44,109 nt of DNA from Chloroflexota bacterium (GCA_016234595.1 JACRBG010000040.1:1-44109), one strand, 5' to 3'. Counted from the first letter of the stretch, positions 24,662-35,800 are shown. Made by a program: numbers and translations. The notes: generated by a model not told the origin, from the letters alone.

Positions 24662-25252
24662 TTAGCTCTTGCGGAAAATGACCACCGAATCGCCGATACG
24701 GATTTGGTCACGGTCACGTAACTGCTGCGACTCCACTTTTTGTTCGTTGATAAATGTCCCACCCGAACTTTGCATATCATAGAGATAATATTGGCCGTTG
24801 TAGCGGCGCAGTAAAGCGTGTTGACGTGAGACTTTGGGATCGTGGAATTGGACATCGCAAACGCCAGAACGACCCAGCAAGGTTTCATCTTTATAGATGG
24901 TGATACGCTGACCTGCGACCATGCCGCCGACACCATCCAACCAGACTGAACCCGGCCCGATACCTGCCTGGGCAAGTGGAGCAGGGACAGGAGACGGGAC
25001 AGAGGGCGAAGGAACCGACACTGCATTGGGAGCTTGATAGTCTGGATACGCTTTATTGTAGAGAGGTGGGGGCTGGGGTGGAGCGGATTGAGCAGGCGCA
25101 GCGGCAGGTTGCTGGGCTGGGCCTAAATTGGAGCGCAAAATTTCAGTGCGCCGATAGGATTGCCACCAGAGAAAACCAATTGCGAGACTACCGACACCAG
25201 CAGCACCGCACAAGACTCCACCAAAGACCGCTAGTAAGACCGTTGTTTCCAT
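24662..25252 (-). CDS. FHA-domain membrane protein 2
   Basis: This 196-residue protein has one N-terminal membrane helix (about 5-27, ending in WWQSYRR), a long Pro/Ala/Gln-rich flexible linker (about 45-100) and a C-terminal FHA domain with LLGRSG, DPKVSRQHALL and GGTFIN. It converges with FHA protein 1 (28 bases between their stops), so they share architecture but have separate transcripts. It probably docks a phosphorylated partner at the membrane. No other domain is seen. Confidence 0.85.
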   Translation of the reverse strand: METTVLLAVFGGVLCGAAGVGSLAIGFLWWQSYRRTEILRSNLGPAQQPAAAPAQSAPPQPPPLYNKAYPDYQAPNAVSVPSPSVPSPVPAPLAQAGIGPGSVWLDGVGGMVAGQRITIYKDETLLGRSGVCDVQFHDPKVSRQHALLRRYNGQYYLYDMQSSGGTFINEQKVESQQLRDRDQIRIGDSVVIFRKS

Positions 25253-25431
25253 ACACTGCTTTCAGATGGTATGTGATGTCATCGTTATCAGCTTAAAACA
25301 CAGCTGCATAATTTTCAAGCGCCGACTGTCATCGGTTCATTAGTTAGGCCCAATGTATCTTTCGGCAGATTACAGTATACTGGCATTTTATTGCAAATGT
25401 GTAATCAGAGCATATGGGAGTCAGGCGCACG

Positions 25432-28400
25432 ATGCCCCATGCAACTATTTGGACAGCCCCTGCTGGAAGTGGCAAAACGGGTCAGGTCATCCAAACCATT
25501 TTACAGGCACGCGAAGCCAATCGCTGGCAGCCTATTTGGGTACTGCTCCCAACGGAATTGCAAGTTAGTGCATTTCGAGATCGACTACTAACGGCTTATC
25601 AATCGAAATTTGGGCGACCTGCGTGTTTTGGGGTGCAATTTTTTAGCTTTTATAAGTTGTATGACCATTTGCTTGACCAAATGCTGCTGCCGCAAAAACA
25701 GATTGGTCAGGCTAGTGTCTATCGGATTTTGCGCTATATTGTGACCGAGCAAGCCGCCCAAAATCGCCTGCTGTATTTTGGAAACATTGCCACCAAGCCC
25801 GGTTTTATCAAATTGATGGCCCAGTTCATCCTTGAACTCAAACAAGCCCGGATTCACCCTGAATCTTTTGAACTGTATGCCCAAAAATCTAGACAGGCTA
25901 AAGACCAAGACCTTGCCGCGATTTATACCCATTTTCAAAACTATCTGCGCGATCATCAATTGGTTGACCGCGAAGGGGCAGGGTGGGTGGTGCTACGTGG
26001 TCTAGAAACCCGCTATAACACTGGGTTTTTGGATGATGTTGGTTTGCTGGTGGTGGACGGGTTCATCAATTTTAGCCCCCTACAAGCACGCCTATTGGGG
26101 GAATTGGCCGCTCGCATTGCCCGAACTATTTTGACCCTTAGTTATGATGAAAACCGTAGGGAAACCCTGTATCTTGGGATTCATCGGATTGGGGAGCGAT
26201 TGCAGAACTATGGGCAGTGGGAAGTCAAAAATCTGACAGGCGGTGTGGTTCAACGACGCCATGAACTGGCCTATTTGGAAACGGCATGGCAACAACCTAC
26301 CCGTGAACCACAACCCGCCAAGGATGCTTTGCATTTGATTGAAGCGCCTAGCCCAGAGCAAGAAGTGCGAGCTGTATTACGGAAGGTCAAGCAGCAATTG
26401 GTGGCCGGGGTGAATCCAGAACAGATCGCCATTTTGGCCTATAGTACCCAAGCCTATGCCGATTTTGTCCGCTCGATTGCGGAAAGCTATCGTGTACCTG
26501 TGGTGGTGCGGCGGGGGATTGAATTGACCCGTAATCCGGCGGTAGCGACGATTTTGCAATTGCTCGATTTACATTCTCCACCGGTGAATTTTCGACAACA
26601 GGCCTTATTGGATGTTTTGCGGACGCCGTATTTCATCTTTCATCAGTTGATGGCGGATGATGCCGATGAATTGGAACGGGTCAGCCAACAGTTTCAAGTA
26701 GTGCAGTCACGACATGATTGGCTAGAGGCTATCCAGATGGCTGGGAGTCGTTTTGAAGACGAGGATGGGGAAGAACGAGTTACTGATGTTGACCCTGCCC
26801 TCTATCAACGTTTGCAGGCCTTTTTTGAACGAGTGACACCACTGCCCGAAGCCACACCGCGTGAGTATGTGGCATGGATTGAAAACCTGCTGGGGCCAGA
26901 CCCGGTCTATTTGCGCGAACGACGGGCTGATGTTGATCCCACACTGGTGAATTATGAAGGCGGAGAAGGTCATTTGGGATTTTATGGGCAAGTCCGTGAA
27001 CCCTTGGAGGCAATAGGCTCAGGGTATACGGGTGAGGCCGTGACGGTGCGCGATATTCATGCAATGCAAGCATTTCGGGCGTGTTTGAGTGAGATTTTGC
27101 GGGCCTTTGATTTATTGGCAGAGCAAACGATGGGCGGTGTTGAAGCCCTCATGCCGTGGGAGGATTTCCGCAAAGATTTGCAACAATCCCTCGAAAGTCA
27201 TCCTGTCGAGCCGGTGGGGGGAACCTATCGCAGTGGAAGGGTGCTGTTTACGGATGTATTTGAGGCCAGCGGGTTGACCCATGACCATATTTACATTATG
27301 GGGTTGGCTGAAGGGGTGTTTCCGTCGCAAAACTTGGAAGATCCCCTGTATAGCGATGCAGAACGACGCTTGGCCCAGAGTGAACCAACCTATTTTGAAT
27401 TGCAGACGACAATGGAGCAGGTGGATGATGTATTGGTGTTTTATCAGACCTGTGCGATGGCTCGTGAAACGCTGACCCTTAGCCGTCCGACATTGGATGA
27501 AAAAGCGAATCCTTGGCCGCCGTCTATCCTGTGGCGCGAAACAACTTCGATTTTGACCGATGCTCCCATCACACGACTACGGGGAGGCGATGCGCCCGAA
27601 CTAGCTGAGGCGGGCGATATGCGTGAGGCGGGAATTGCATTGGCGGCAGCCATTAGCCAAGCCAAATTAACTACAACCGAGGCTCGAAGTATCCTTGCGG
27701 CGCTGTTGGCAGATGGCCCCCGTTGGCAGAATATTTTGCGAGGGCGATCCATTGAGGCACACCGCGAAAATCTCAATCTGCCCTTTGATCGCTATTCAGG
27801 TGTTGTGCGTGAGCCTGCATTAGTGGCAAGGGTCGCTGCGCAGTTGGGGTCGAATCGGAAGTGGAGCGCCAGCCAATTTAATGATTATGGCTACTGCCCA
27901 TTCCGATTTTTTGCCAAGCGGGTGCTGCAGTTGGAAGAATTGAAAGCACCAGAAGAAGGCTATGATGCGGCCCAATTGGGGTCGGTGCAGCATGAAGTTT
28001 TGGAAAATACTTATCTACGGATATTGAATGAGGGATTAGCGATTCAGCCAGAGAATGCGGGGCGGGCAGTAGAAATTTTGGTTGAGGAGGCGGCTCGATG
28101 GCTGCCGAGTGCGCCACAGCGATGGGGATTTCGACCTACGCCCCTATGGGAGCAGGAAAAAGATGAAATTGTACGCCGTTTAGGTTTGTTGATTGGGCTT
28201 GACTTTTCGGATAATCCCAAGAGCCCATTTGTGGCGACGGCCCGTAGTAAAGGGGTCATCTCGGATTTGGTTAGTTCGGTTGAGAGTGAGCGACGGGTAT
28301 TTGCCCTTGAAAAGGCCTTTGGGATGGATGGCGGTTTAGAGGCGGTGGTTTCAGGTGAGGCTGGACCACTATGGGTGCGTGGCAAGATTGACCGGATTGA

Positions 28401-28791
28401 CCGAGTCGGCGATATGCTGATTATCATGGATTATAAGAGTGGCAGCAAAACACCCAAAAACGAGGATATTGAGGACGGGCGCAATTTCCAAATGCTGCTG
28501 TATTTGTTAGCGGCACGGCAGATTATCGCACAGGAATATCCCGAATTGGAAGTAAAGGCTGGCATGTTTTGGAGCATCCGCACGCGCAAGGCGGATGGAC
28601 AGATTTGGGCAGATGCGCCTTTATTAGAAGAAGCCCGTCAACGCCTGCATGAGTATATTGTGGCAGGGCGGCAGGGACGGTTTGAGGTGCAGCCTACTAA
28701 ATACGATCACGGCAAGTGTTTTACCTATTGCGAGTTCCATCAATTTTGTCGGGTGCATCGGGGGAGTGGGCTGAAGGGTGGGGTGGAATAG
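25432..28791 (+). CDS. AddB-like PD-(D/E)XK nuclease with iron-sulfur cluster
   Basis: The start is set to ATG 25432 (1119 residues); ATG 25414 adds six residues. A Walker A motif APAGSGKT lies at about residues 9-16. The C-terminal RecB-type nuclease has GSVQHEVLE, GKIDRID and IMDYKSG (metal-binding Asp and the D-x-K pair). A cysteine in YGYCPFRFF (about 822) and three near the end (CX3CX5C: C-FTY-C-EFHQF-C, about 1096-1106) match the [4Fe-4S] staple of AddB/Cas4-like nucleases. AddAB trims broken DNA ends for recombination; AddB supplies one nuclease and an inactive helicase scaffold. No addA partner is in the window, so this could be a solo family member or its partner lies elsewhere. Confidence 0.85.
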   Translation: MPHATIWTAPAGSGKTGQVIQTILQAREANRWQPIWVLLPTELQVSAFRDRLLTAYQSKFGRPACFGVQFFSFYKLYDHLLDQMLLPQKQIGQASVYRILRYIVTEQAAQNRLLYFGNIATKPGFIKLMAQFILELKQARIHPESFELYAQKSRQAKDQDLAAIYTHFQNYLRDHQLVDREGAGWVVLRGLETRYNTGFLDDVGLLVVDGFINFSPLQARLLGELAARIARTILTLSYDENRRETLYLGIHRIGERLQNYGQWEVKNLTGGVVQRRHELAYLETAWQQPTREPQPAKDALHLIEAPSPEQEVRAVLRKVKQQLVAGVNPEQIAILAYSTQAYADFVRSIAESYRVPVVVRRGIELTRNPAVATILQLLDLHSPPVNFRQQALLDVLRTPYFIFHQLMADDADELERVSQQFQVVQSRHDWLEAIQMAGSRFEDEDGEERVTDVDPALYQRLQAFFERVTPLPEATPREYVAWIENLLGPDPVYLRERRADVDPTLVNYEGGEGHLGFYGQVREPLEAIGSGYTGEAVTVRDIHAMQAFRACLSEILRAFDLLAEQTMGGVEALMPWEDFRKDLQQSLESHPVEPVGGTYRSGRVLFTDVFEASGLTHDHIYIMGLAEGVFPSQNLEDPLYSDAERRLAQSEPTYFELQTTMEQVDDVLVFYQTCAMARETLTLSRPTLDEKANPWPPSILWRETTSILTDAPITRLRGGDAPELAEAGDMREAGIALAAAISQAKLTTTEARSILAALLADGPRWQNILRGRSIEAHRENLNLPFDRYSGVVREPALVARVAAQLGSNRKWSASQFNDYGYCPFRFFAKRVLQLEELKAPEEGYDAAQLGSVQHEVLENTYLRILNEGLAIQPENAGRAVEILVEEAARWLPSAPQRWGFRPTPLWEQEKDEIVRRLGLLIGLDFSDNPKSPFVATARSKGVISDLVSSVESERRVFALEKAFGMDGGLEAVVSGEAGPLWVRGKIDRIDRVGDMLIIMDYKSGSKTPKNEDIEDGRNFQMLLYLLAARQIIAQEYPELEVKAGMFWSIRTRKADGQIWADAPLLEEARQRLHEYIVAGRQGRFEVQPTKYDHGKCFTYCEFHQFCRVHRGSGLKGGVE

Positions 28792-28882
28792 CCGAGGAAT
28801 CGAATCCCCCGGCTACTGTTTGGAATACAGGATAAATCCACCGCGCTCAAACTAAGGCGGGTCAAATTCTGCCTAGATTTTG

Positions 28883-30100
28883 TTAATTTTCCAATTCGAC
28901 GGCCAATGCGACAGCTTCGGCACCACCGAGGCAGAGGGCTGCAACCCCGCGTTTGAGGCCCCGCTGCTGCAAGGCATGAATTAGGGTCACGAGCACCCTC
29001 GCACCACTCGCGCCGAGGGGATGGCCTAGGGCAATCGCGCCACCGTTGACGTTCACTTTTTCCATCGGTACAACATAGCCATCTTGTTCAAGACCACGCA
29101 TATCGGCTAAGACCTGTGAGGCGAACGCTTCATTAATCTCGAATAAATCCACCTCCTCGATGCGCCAACCCGCTTTTTGCAGGGCAATCGGAATGGCTTT
29201 GACCGGGGCATAGAAAATCCATTTGGGGTCAACCGCGGCCTGACCATAACCGACAATTCGCGCGATGGGAGTACGACCATTGGCTTCGGCATAGCTACGG
29301 CTGCTGACCACCAACGCCGCTGCACCATCATTCAAACCGGGGGCATTGCCTGCCGTGACACGCCCGTCCTTTTGGAAAGCGGGTTTAAGGGCCGCTAGAC
29401 TCTCGACCGTGGTTTCGGGGCGGATGGGTTCGTCGGTGTCAATAATCGTGACACCTTTTTTGCCTTTGAGTTCAATTGGAGCGATTTCGGTTTTGAAGCG
29501 GCCTGCTTGGGTGGCGGCGTGCGCCTTTTGGTGACTTTGATAGGAAAACTCATCCATTTCTTCGCGGCTGACTTCAAATTGGTTGCCAATAAATTCAGCG
29601 GCGTCACCCATCACCCAATGTTCTAGGCTGCACCAAAGGCCATCTTGTAAAATAGCATCTTTGAGTTCAATGTTGCCATACTTGAAGCCCTTGCGGAGAT
29701 TGGCATCGAGGTGGGGGGCGTTACTCATGCTTTCCATACCGCCCGCGACATAGACCTCACCATCGCCAGCACGGACACCACTGGCCGCTAACATCACGGC
29801 TTTGAGTCCACTGCCGCAAATCTTATTGACCGAGAGACCGCCAACATTATTGGGGTAGTTGAGACCAATCCAGACTTGGCGGGGCGTGGCTTGACCAGCA
29901 CCAGCGGTGATGACATGCCCCAAAATAACTTCATGGACATGCTCAGGCTGGATACCACTGCGCTCGACCGCCGCTTTGACCGCGACCTGCCCTAATTGGA
30001 CAGCCGAGAGTGATTCGAGTACACCTAAGATGCGGCCTTGGGGGGTACGCGCCGCCCCAAGGATGACCGCATCATGGGCTGATTTTCCGTTACTGCTCAT
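28883..30100 (-). CDS. Thiolase (acetyl-CoA C-acetyltransferase)
   Basis: The 405-residue protein has all type II thiolase signatures: [14 protein letters not shown] around the nucleophilic Cys, [20 protein letters not shown] with the base His, and the C-terminal [10 protein letters not shown] with the second Cys. It joins two acetyl-CoA (or splits acetoacetyl-CoA), feeding fatty-acid, polyhydroxyalkanoate or mevalonate-type pathways. AAGGAG stands about twelve bases before the ATG. It is last in line on the minus strand, 104 bases after the phosphotransferase gene, perhaps behind a terminator (30141-30178). Confidence 0.94.
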   Translation of the reverse strand: MSSNGKSAHDAVILGAARTPQGRILGVLESLSAVQLGQVAVKAAVERSGIQPEHVHEVILGHVITAGAGQATPRQVWIGLNYPNNVGGLSVNKICGSGLKAVMLAASGVRAGDGEVYVAGGMESMSNAPHLDANLRKGFKYGNIELKDAILQDGLWCSLEHWVMGDAAEFIGNQFEVSREEMDEFSYQSHQKAHAATQAGRFKTEIAPIELKGKKGVTIIDTDEPIRPETTVESLAALKPAFQKDGRVTAGNAPGLNDGAAALVVSSRSYAEANGRTPIARIVGYGQAAVDPKWIFYAPVKAIPIALQKAGWRIEEVDLFEINEAFASQVLADMRGLEQDGYVVPMEKVNVNGGAIALGHPLGASGARVLVTLIHALQQRGLKRGVAALCLGGAEAVALAVELEN

Positions 30101-30140
30101 GGGTAAATTGGCTTCTCCTTAGCAATCTTCGGTTGTGACA

Positions 30141-30178
30141 AACCCGGTCATGCGCATGGGGTCACAGAGGGCCGGGTT
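30141..30178 (-). terminator. Possible terminator between the phosphotransferase and thiolase genes
   Basis: AACCCGG (30141-30147) and CCGGGTT (30172-30178) pair perfectly around a 24-base loop that itself contains the palindrome CATGCGCATG (30149-30158). On the minus strand the stem is followed by TTTG, a weak T run. Confidence 0.4.
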
Positions 30179-30204
30179 GGAATTTGGGCAATAATTTGAC
30201 GGGA

Positions 30205-31227
30205 CTAGCCTGCAAATGCTTTCTGCGCTTTTTTCAAATAGCGATCACGCTGGGCGAACAGGCGATTTTGTTGAGCTGGGTCAGTGATCTCATCCGCCTT
30301 TTTAGTGAGGCGAATGGCCCACATCAAATACGCAATTTGGGTATAGGTGGTTGAACGAAACACGATTTCTTCTTCGTGAAAGAGGCGAGCAAATTCCCAA
30401 CGGAACCAGACCCAATGACTGGGAGGTACCTCTTCATACAGTGGGTGGGCACAGAATTGCCCAATATCATAGGCGGTGTCAGCCCAATCGGTGTTTTCAA
30501 AACCAAGCGTGCGTAGATGATGCCCATCCCAGATAAAGTGATTCATTTCCAAGTCGAAACGATTCAGGCCGATTCTGGGTAACTTGGCCCATTCTGGTGA
30601 AATTGTTGTATGAGCGCGGTCAACTAACCCACTCAGATTTTCATAGAAGCGATGGTTGGGGGACAGAGTGGCTAGTTCGGTGTTTAAGGTGGCAAGGGCA
30701 TCGCTGGGCTGCTGGGCGCCACTGCCCATCATCGGAATGCTATTGGCGCAGAGGGCAAATTGCAGATGTTTGATGATGCCCAAAGCGGTCATAATCCGAT
30801 GCCACATTTCTTCGTCATCAATCAACGGGGGATTTTTCAATGGTGTGCCATGAATCCACTCGGCGATGAGAACCGGGTCGTTGAGACCTTCGGGGGTTTC
30901 ACTGGCATAAAACGGGCGCGGGCCAATGCCAACCCCAAAATCTTGCAGCGCCCCCATAACAGCCTGCTCACGTGTGGCACGCGGGCGATCATGACGATGA
31001 TAAAGTTTGATAGATAGCACCGGGAACTGGGCAGGGTCGGTAGGGTCGGCCCGATAAACGGTGCTGTGCGTGGTACGATGCGCCGGGGCAATCGTCCAGC
31101 CATCCGGTTGATGAGGTTCTTGGCCGACTTGAGCCTGCGCGATAGCAGCAAGGAGGGCTGGAATATCGAGCCGCGTGGCATCAAAACCATAAATATCAAA
31201 CGAGGTTACTTCAGCGGACAATTGCAC
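30205..31227 (-). CDS. APH-fold phosphotransferase-like protein, probably degenerate
   Basis: GTG 31227 is chosen over ATG 31239 because AGGAG lies at the right distance only from it; the product is 340 residues. The fold is that of aminoglycoside/choline kinases, but the catalytic HGD motif reads RFD (GLNRFDLEMNHFIW), keeping Asp and Asn. The metal-binding Asp of the usual IDFE motif is Gly (LGFENTDWAD). This suggests a pseudokinase or a divergent kinase. It overlaps the end of the acyltransferase gene by 17 bases and so is coupled to it. The substrate is unknown. A function in lipid metabolism is possible from the neighbour. Confidence 0.65.
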   Translation of the reverse strand: MQLSAEVTSFDIYGFDATRLDIPALLAAIAQAQVGQEPHQPDGWTIAPAHRTTHSTVYRADPTDPAQFPVLSIKLYHRHDRPRATREQAVMGALQDFGVGIGPRPFYASETPEGLNDPVLIAEWIHGTPLKNPPLIDDEEMWHRIMTALGIIKHLQFALCANSIPMMGSGAQQPSDALATLNTELATLSPNHRFYENLSGLVDRAHTTISPEWAKLPRIGLNRFDLEMNHFIWDGHHLRTLGFENTDWADTAYDIGQFCAHPLYEEVPPSHWVWFRWEFARLFHEEEIVFRSTTYTQIAYLMWAIRLTKKADEITDPAQQNRLFAQRDRYLKKAQKAFAG

Positions 31228-31903
31228 CCATCTCCTCAATCAAAGGATGGCCTTTGTAAACGCCTTGATATTGTTCGGGCAATAATGCGGCAATGGCACA
31301 CATGATACGATCGGTATATTCCTTGAGGGCTTCGCCTTTGGCGCGACCTTCGGGCAGGCGATAGGGCTTGCCGATTCGAACACGGACTTGAGGTCGGGGG
31401 TATTTGAGGATTTTCTCGGTGCCCCACATGACCCAAGGAACAATAGGCACGTTAGCGCGAGTGGCGATGAAAGCGACACCTTCTTTGGCTTCCATCAATG
31501 CACTAGTGCGACTGCGATGGCCTTCGGGAGCGATGGCAAAGGGGGAGCCTTTTTTGAGCAACTTGAGGGCTACCATCAAGGCTTGGCGGTCGGCAGCTTC
31601 TTGCTCAATCCACACAGGGCCACCGATGCGGAACAGGGGTTCCATCCATGTGCCTTTGTATTTTTTGGCAGCAAAGGCGGGAATTGAAAGGGTCATGGCG
31701 GCAGCGACGGCTGGTACATCAAAATAGGATAAATGATTGCTGGTGGCGAGAAACGGCGGTTGGGGAATATTTTCGCGCCCAATGACCTTAAAATTACTCA
31801 GGAGGTGCATTAAAATGCGGCTACCTGTGCGGAAGCCGAAGATACCATGTGGAATTTTGATGTCGTCCTGAACAGACTCGTGTGTTTCAGAAGTGATGGT
31901 CAT
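31211..31903 (-). CDS. PlsC-family 1-acyl-glycerol-3-phosphate acyltransferase
   Basis: This 230-residue protein has the catalytic NHLSYFD (HX4D) and the substrate motif APEGHRSRT (EGxRS), plus IVPWVMWGTE, the pattern of PlsC-like lysophospholipid acyltransferases. It probably transfers a fatty acyl group to lysophosphatidic acid or a related lipid at the membrane. The gene starts two bases after the TPR gene ends and overlaps the following phosphotransferase-like gene, all in one operon. The membrane association comes from hydrophobic segments rather than a clear signal. Confidence 0.9.
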   Translation of the reverse strand: MTITSETHESVQDDIKIPHGIFGFRTGSRILMHLLSNFKVIGRENIPQPPFLATSNHLSYFDVPAVAAAMTLSIPAFAAKKYKGTWMEPLFRIGGPVWIEQEAADRQALMVALKLLKKGSPFAIAPEGHRSRTSALMEAKEGVAFIATRANVPIVPWVMWGTEKILKYPRPQVRVRIGKPYRLPEGRAKGEALKEYTDRIMCAIAALLPEQYQGVYKGHPLIEEMGAIVR

Positions 31904-31905
31904 GA

Positions 31906-32847
31906 TTACTCGTTTGATAATTCGTCGATACGTTGGCGGACGGATTCAAGATCTTCTAGCAGGTGATTCTGCTCAATCAACTGCGCGGCTTCTTGATAGC
32001 AGGCCAATGCGCGGTCACGTGATTTCTGAGTTCGCCAATATTCGCCTTCCATAAATAAAATATGAGCGATACGGGCGGGGGATTTGACTTTTTGGGCGTA
32101 GTCGCGGCTTAGGCGGAAAAGTTCGGCAGGGTCTTTACCCGCTGAGGGGTCGGCAGCGGCGAGCCGAGCCATGATCAGATAGGCTGAAGAAATGTGCTGA
32201 AGGCGTGTACGTTCGGTGTGGATACGTAGGGCTTCATTGACATGCTGCCATGCAACAGGATATTTGCGATGGATAAGCGATATCTCCGCCAATCCTTGAT
32301 GGGATTCACCAACAGCTGACCGAATGTAGTCGTCATTATTGGAATTCCACGCAAGCTCAAGACTGTGTTTAAATAGTTCCTCGGCGCGGTCAATTTCGCC
32401 TAAGGCAATCCGAGATAGGCCCTCATTAGTGGTGGCTAAAATTTCCATCCTCAAATCGCCTTGCAGTCGGCCCACCTGCTGGGTGCGGACATAACATTCG
32501 GCGGCTTCGAGATGGTGATTAGTGCGGCGGTAGGTCTCACCGAGATTGTTGATCATTGCGCCAACACGGGCTTGGTCGCCCATATCCTCAAAAATTTTGA
32601 GAGCCTGTTTGTAATACTCTTGGGCAGCCTCGAAATGATCCATTTCTAGTTCAATCAGCGCCAACCACGAATAAATGCGGCCTTGCAGCAAGGTGTGATT
32701 TAAATCTCGCGCAACTTCAAGGTGTTGGGTGAGCATTGTGACCGCTGGTTCATATTCAAAACGACCTTCTACAAGCGAGCGATGGATATGATTCCAGATT
32801 TTATCAATCATCAAATAGACTGGATGTTGTACATCGTTGATGGTCAT
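31906..32847 (-). CDS. TPR-repeat protein
   Basis: ATG 32847 is preferred over GTG 32856 because the G-rich ribosome site (AAGGGGGGGG) is well spaced from it; the product is 313 residues. At least five tetratricopeptide-like helical pairs are visible, e.g. YSWLALIELEMDHFEAAQEY, GEYWRTQKSRDRALACYQEA. TPR proteins are scaffolds for protein complexes; there is no enzyme domain or DNA-binding domain. It lies in one operon after the SHMT-GcvT fusion (27 bases) and before the acyltransferase. Confidence 0.85.
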   Translation of the reverse strand: MTINDVQHPVYLMIDKIWNHIHRSLVEGRFEYEPAVTMLTQHLEVARDLNHTLLQGRIYSWLALIELEMDHFEAAQEYYKQALKIFEDMGDQARVGAMINNLGETYRRTNHHLEAAECYVRTQQVGRLQGDLRMEILATTNEGLSRIALGEIDRAEELFKHSLELAWNSNNDDYIRSAVGESHQGLAEISLIHRKYPVAWQHVNEALRIHTERTRLQHISSAYLIMARLAAADPSAGKDPAELFRLSRDYAQKVKSPARIAHILFMEGEYWRTQKSRDRALACYQEAAQLIEQNHLLEDLESVRQRIDELSNE

Positions 32848-32874
32848 GATGCTCACCCCCCCCTTAAAATGAAT

Positions 32875-35800
32875 TTACTTGCTACGTTTCGGGAAACGGC
32901 TCACGATGGTGGCTGATTCGGGCACAGCGGTACGATCACCGGGTTTGAGTTCGGCAGGTGATTTGCCGTCGCGCGTATTGGCGGCGTTGCTGAAAATCAA
33001 GACAGGCGTTCCTTCAGCGACATGGCTTGTTTTGATAAGTACCTGCCCTAATTGATAGCCTTCACTGTCAATGCTGCATGACGTAACCGTGCCAACCACC
33101 CGACCACGCTTGTCAAGGACGGGATCGCCGGGTTGGGGCGGACGTACACCCTTGTTGTCGAGGCGGAAACGAGTGCAGACACGATCCCGCTTGGCTTCAT
33201 AGTCGAGATAGGCTTGCTTGCCCACGAAAAATGGTTTCCACAGTTTGACATAACTGGCAAACCCCGCATCGGCAGGGTTCATATCAAAATGACCTGCCAG
33301 TTCGTGCCCATAGAGGGGCAGACCTGCTTCGGTACGCAGACTATCACGCGCGGCTAGACCGCAAGGTGTTGCACCTGCCGCGATGAGTTGCTCGAACAAA
33401 ACAGGCGCTTCATCGGGATGGACAAAAATTTCAAAGGCCATGCGTTCACCCGTATAGCCTGTGCGGGAAACGACCAGATCATGCCCACCGAGGTTGACCC
33501 GCACGACACTGGCCCAGACCATGCCTTTGACTTTGGCCTTGTCGGCATCACTGCCTGCTAATTTCAACAATACATCGCGGCTCTTGGGGCCTTGCAGCGC
33601 TACGTCAACACGACGGTTGAAGCCACTGGTCATCGCCCGTAAATCACGGATGAGTACATTATCTCGTCCGGGGGCTTTGACCCAAGGGCGTTGCGGATCA
33701 ATGGCGACAGAGCCTTCTTGCACAGCGTTGACCCACGCCCAATTTTTATCATTATTGGAGGCGTTGACGACCACCATAAATTCTTCCGTGCCGAGGCGAT
33801 AGACAAAAATGTCATCAACCGGGATGCCATCCACACCCAACAAATAGCTATAGTGGGCTTTGCCAACTTTTAGATGGCCGACATCGTTGGCGGTGATAGC
33901 ATTCAAGAAAGTTTCGGCGCTGGGGCCGGTAAATTCAAAGACACCCATGTGGGTGACATCAAACAACCCAGCGGCTTGACGGGTGGCGAGATGTTCTTCG
34001 CTGACGGTGGTGTACCAAACGGGCATATCATAGCCCGCGAAGGGAACCATCTTGGCCCCAAGCTTGACATGGACATCATGAATGGTAGTTGTCAGCAAGT
34101 CGTTTGATTCAGGTTCCTGCCATTCAAAAACGGGCAAGGGGTCGCCAACGGGGGCGTCCAAACCACGGCAACCTACAAAATAGGCTTTTTCGGGGTCGAG
34201 ACCTGCACCGGGGGTGGGGGCATCGGCAAAGGGCAGGTCGCCAAATCGTTGTGGTGGGATGGCATCGGGCAGCACACTCACCGAAACTGGGCCGGGAATT
34301 TTGGCATAGAGATCGGAAGATTCAAAACGAGTGTAGCCGTCAGATAGAGCAATCAACCACTGGGCGATAATGTCCACATTACGTTCGACATGCAGCAGAT
34401 AGGTGTCTTCGGTTAGGCGCTCCACGACAGCACGGGCCAACACCCGTCCATCCCCATCGAGCACCCATGAGGATTGTAGATCGCCAAAACCGAGGGTGTA
34501 GACATCGCTGGTGACGACCGCATCCAAGAAGCGGGCGGCTTTTGCCCCATTGATTTCGATAGTTTGCCATGTTTCGGATGGTTCGTCGTCTGGCAAGACG
34601 CGGAAATGCTCGGCGGCGGCATCGGCCTCGATGTAGTATTCAGCAAGATCGGGCAGCACATAATCAATGCCTGCTTCAGTCGCTAGGCGATTGACTGTGC
34701 TTTTGACCCGCACCAACGTTTCAAAGTCAACTTTCATACGCCAATCTTTGCGATCAAACCCGCCTGCATAACTGAAGGGTTGGGCCGAGAGCAGTAGTTC
34801 AGAAATGGCATCGGTGAGGGTATCAATTTCTTGTTCACGGAAGCCACGTTGGGTAATCCAAGGTGTGCCGAAACGCACCCCGGTGGCTCGGAAGGGACTG
34901 ACATCGGTCGGGATAGTATTGCGATTGCAGACAATCCCCGCAATATCGAGGATACGCGCCGCCATATCACCTGAAAGCGGTGAACCATCCTTGCCTTTGA
35001 TTCGCCCAACATCGGCAATTAGCATGTGGCTGTCGGTGCCACCATAGACTACGCGGATGCCGTTTTCAGTCAGACGGTCGGACATACGTCGCGCATTATA
35101 GACGGTTTGCTGTTGCAGGGCTTTGAATTGAACAGTTCCGGCCAATTTCATAGCGACGGCGAGGGCGGTGATGCTATTGACATGGGGACCACCCTGTTCG
35201 CCGGGGAACACGCCACGATCAATTTTGCTGGCGAGAGCTGATTTATGAGTAATCAGGACAGCGCCGCGTGGCCCACCTAAGGTCTTGTGGGTCGTGAACA
35301 TAACAATATCTGCGATGCCAATGGGTGAGGGGAATACCCCTGCGATAATTAAACCCGCCACATGCGACATGTCGGTCAGGAGCAATGCACCACATTCATC
35401 TGCGATGGCTCGAAATTGCGCCCAATCAGGTGCCCAAGGATAGGAAGTAAAACCTGCTACGATGATTTTGGGTTTGTGTTCCACGGCAAGGGTGCGAATT
35501 TCGTCATAATCGAGGCGCTCCGTTTCAGGATGGACGCCATAACTGACGATTTTATATTGCAGACCACTACGGGCGACAGGGCTGCCATGCGTAAGATGAC
35601 CGCCGTGCATCAAATTCATGCCCATGAGGGTGTCACCGGGCTGGAGCAGGGCCGTATAGACCGCGCTGTTGGCAGGTGCACCGGAAAGCGGTTGTACATT
35701 CACAAACAAGTCATTAGGTTTGAGCTTGCCAGTGGCAAAACGCTCGGCCACACGGCGACGGGCCAAACTTTCGACAATATCGGCAATTTCCGCGCCTTGG

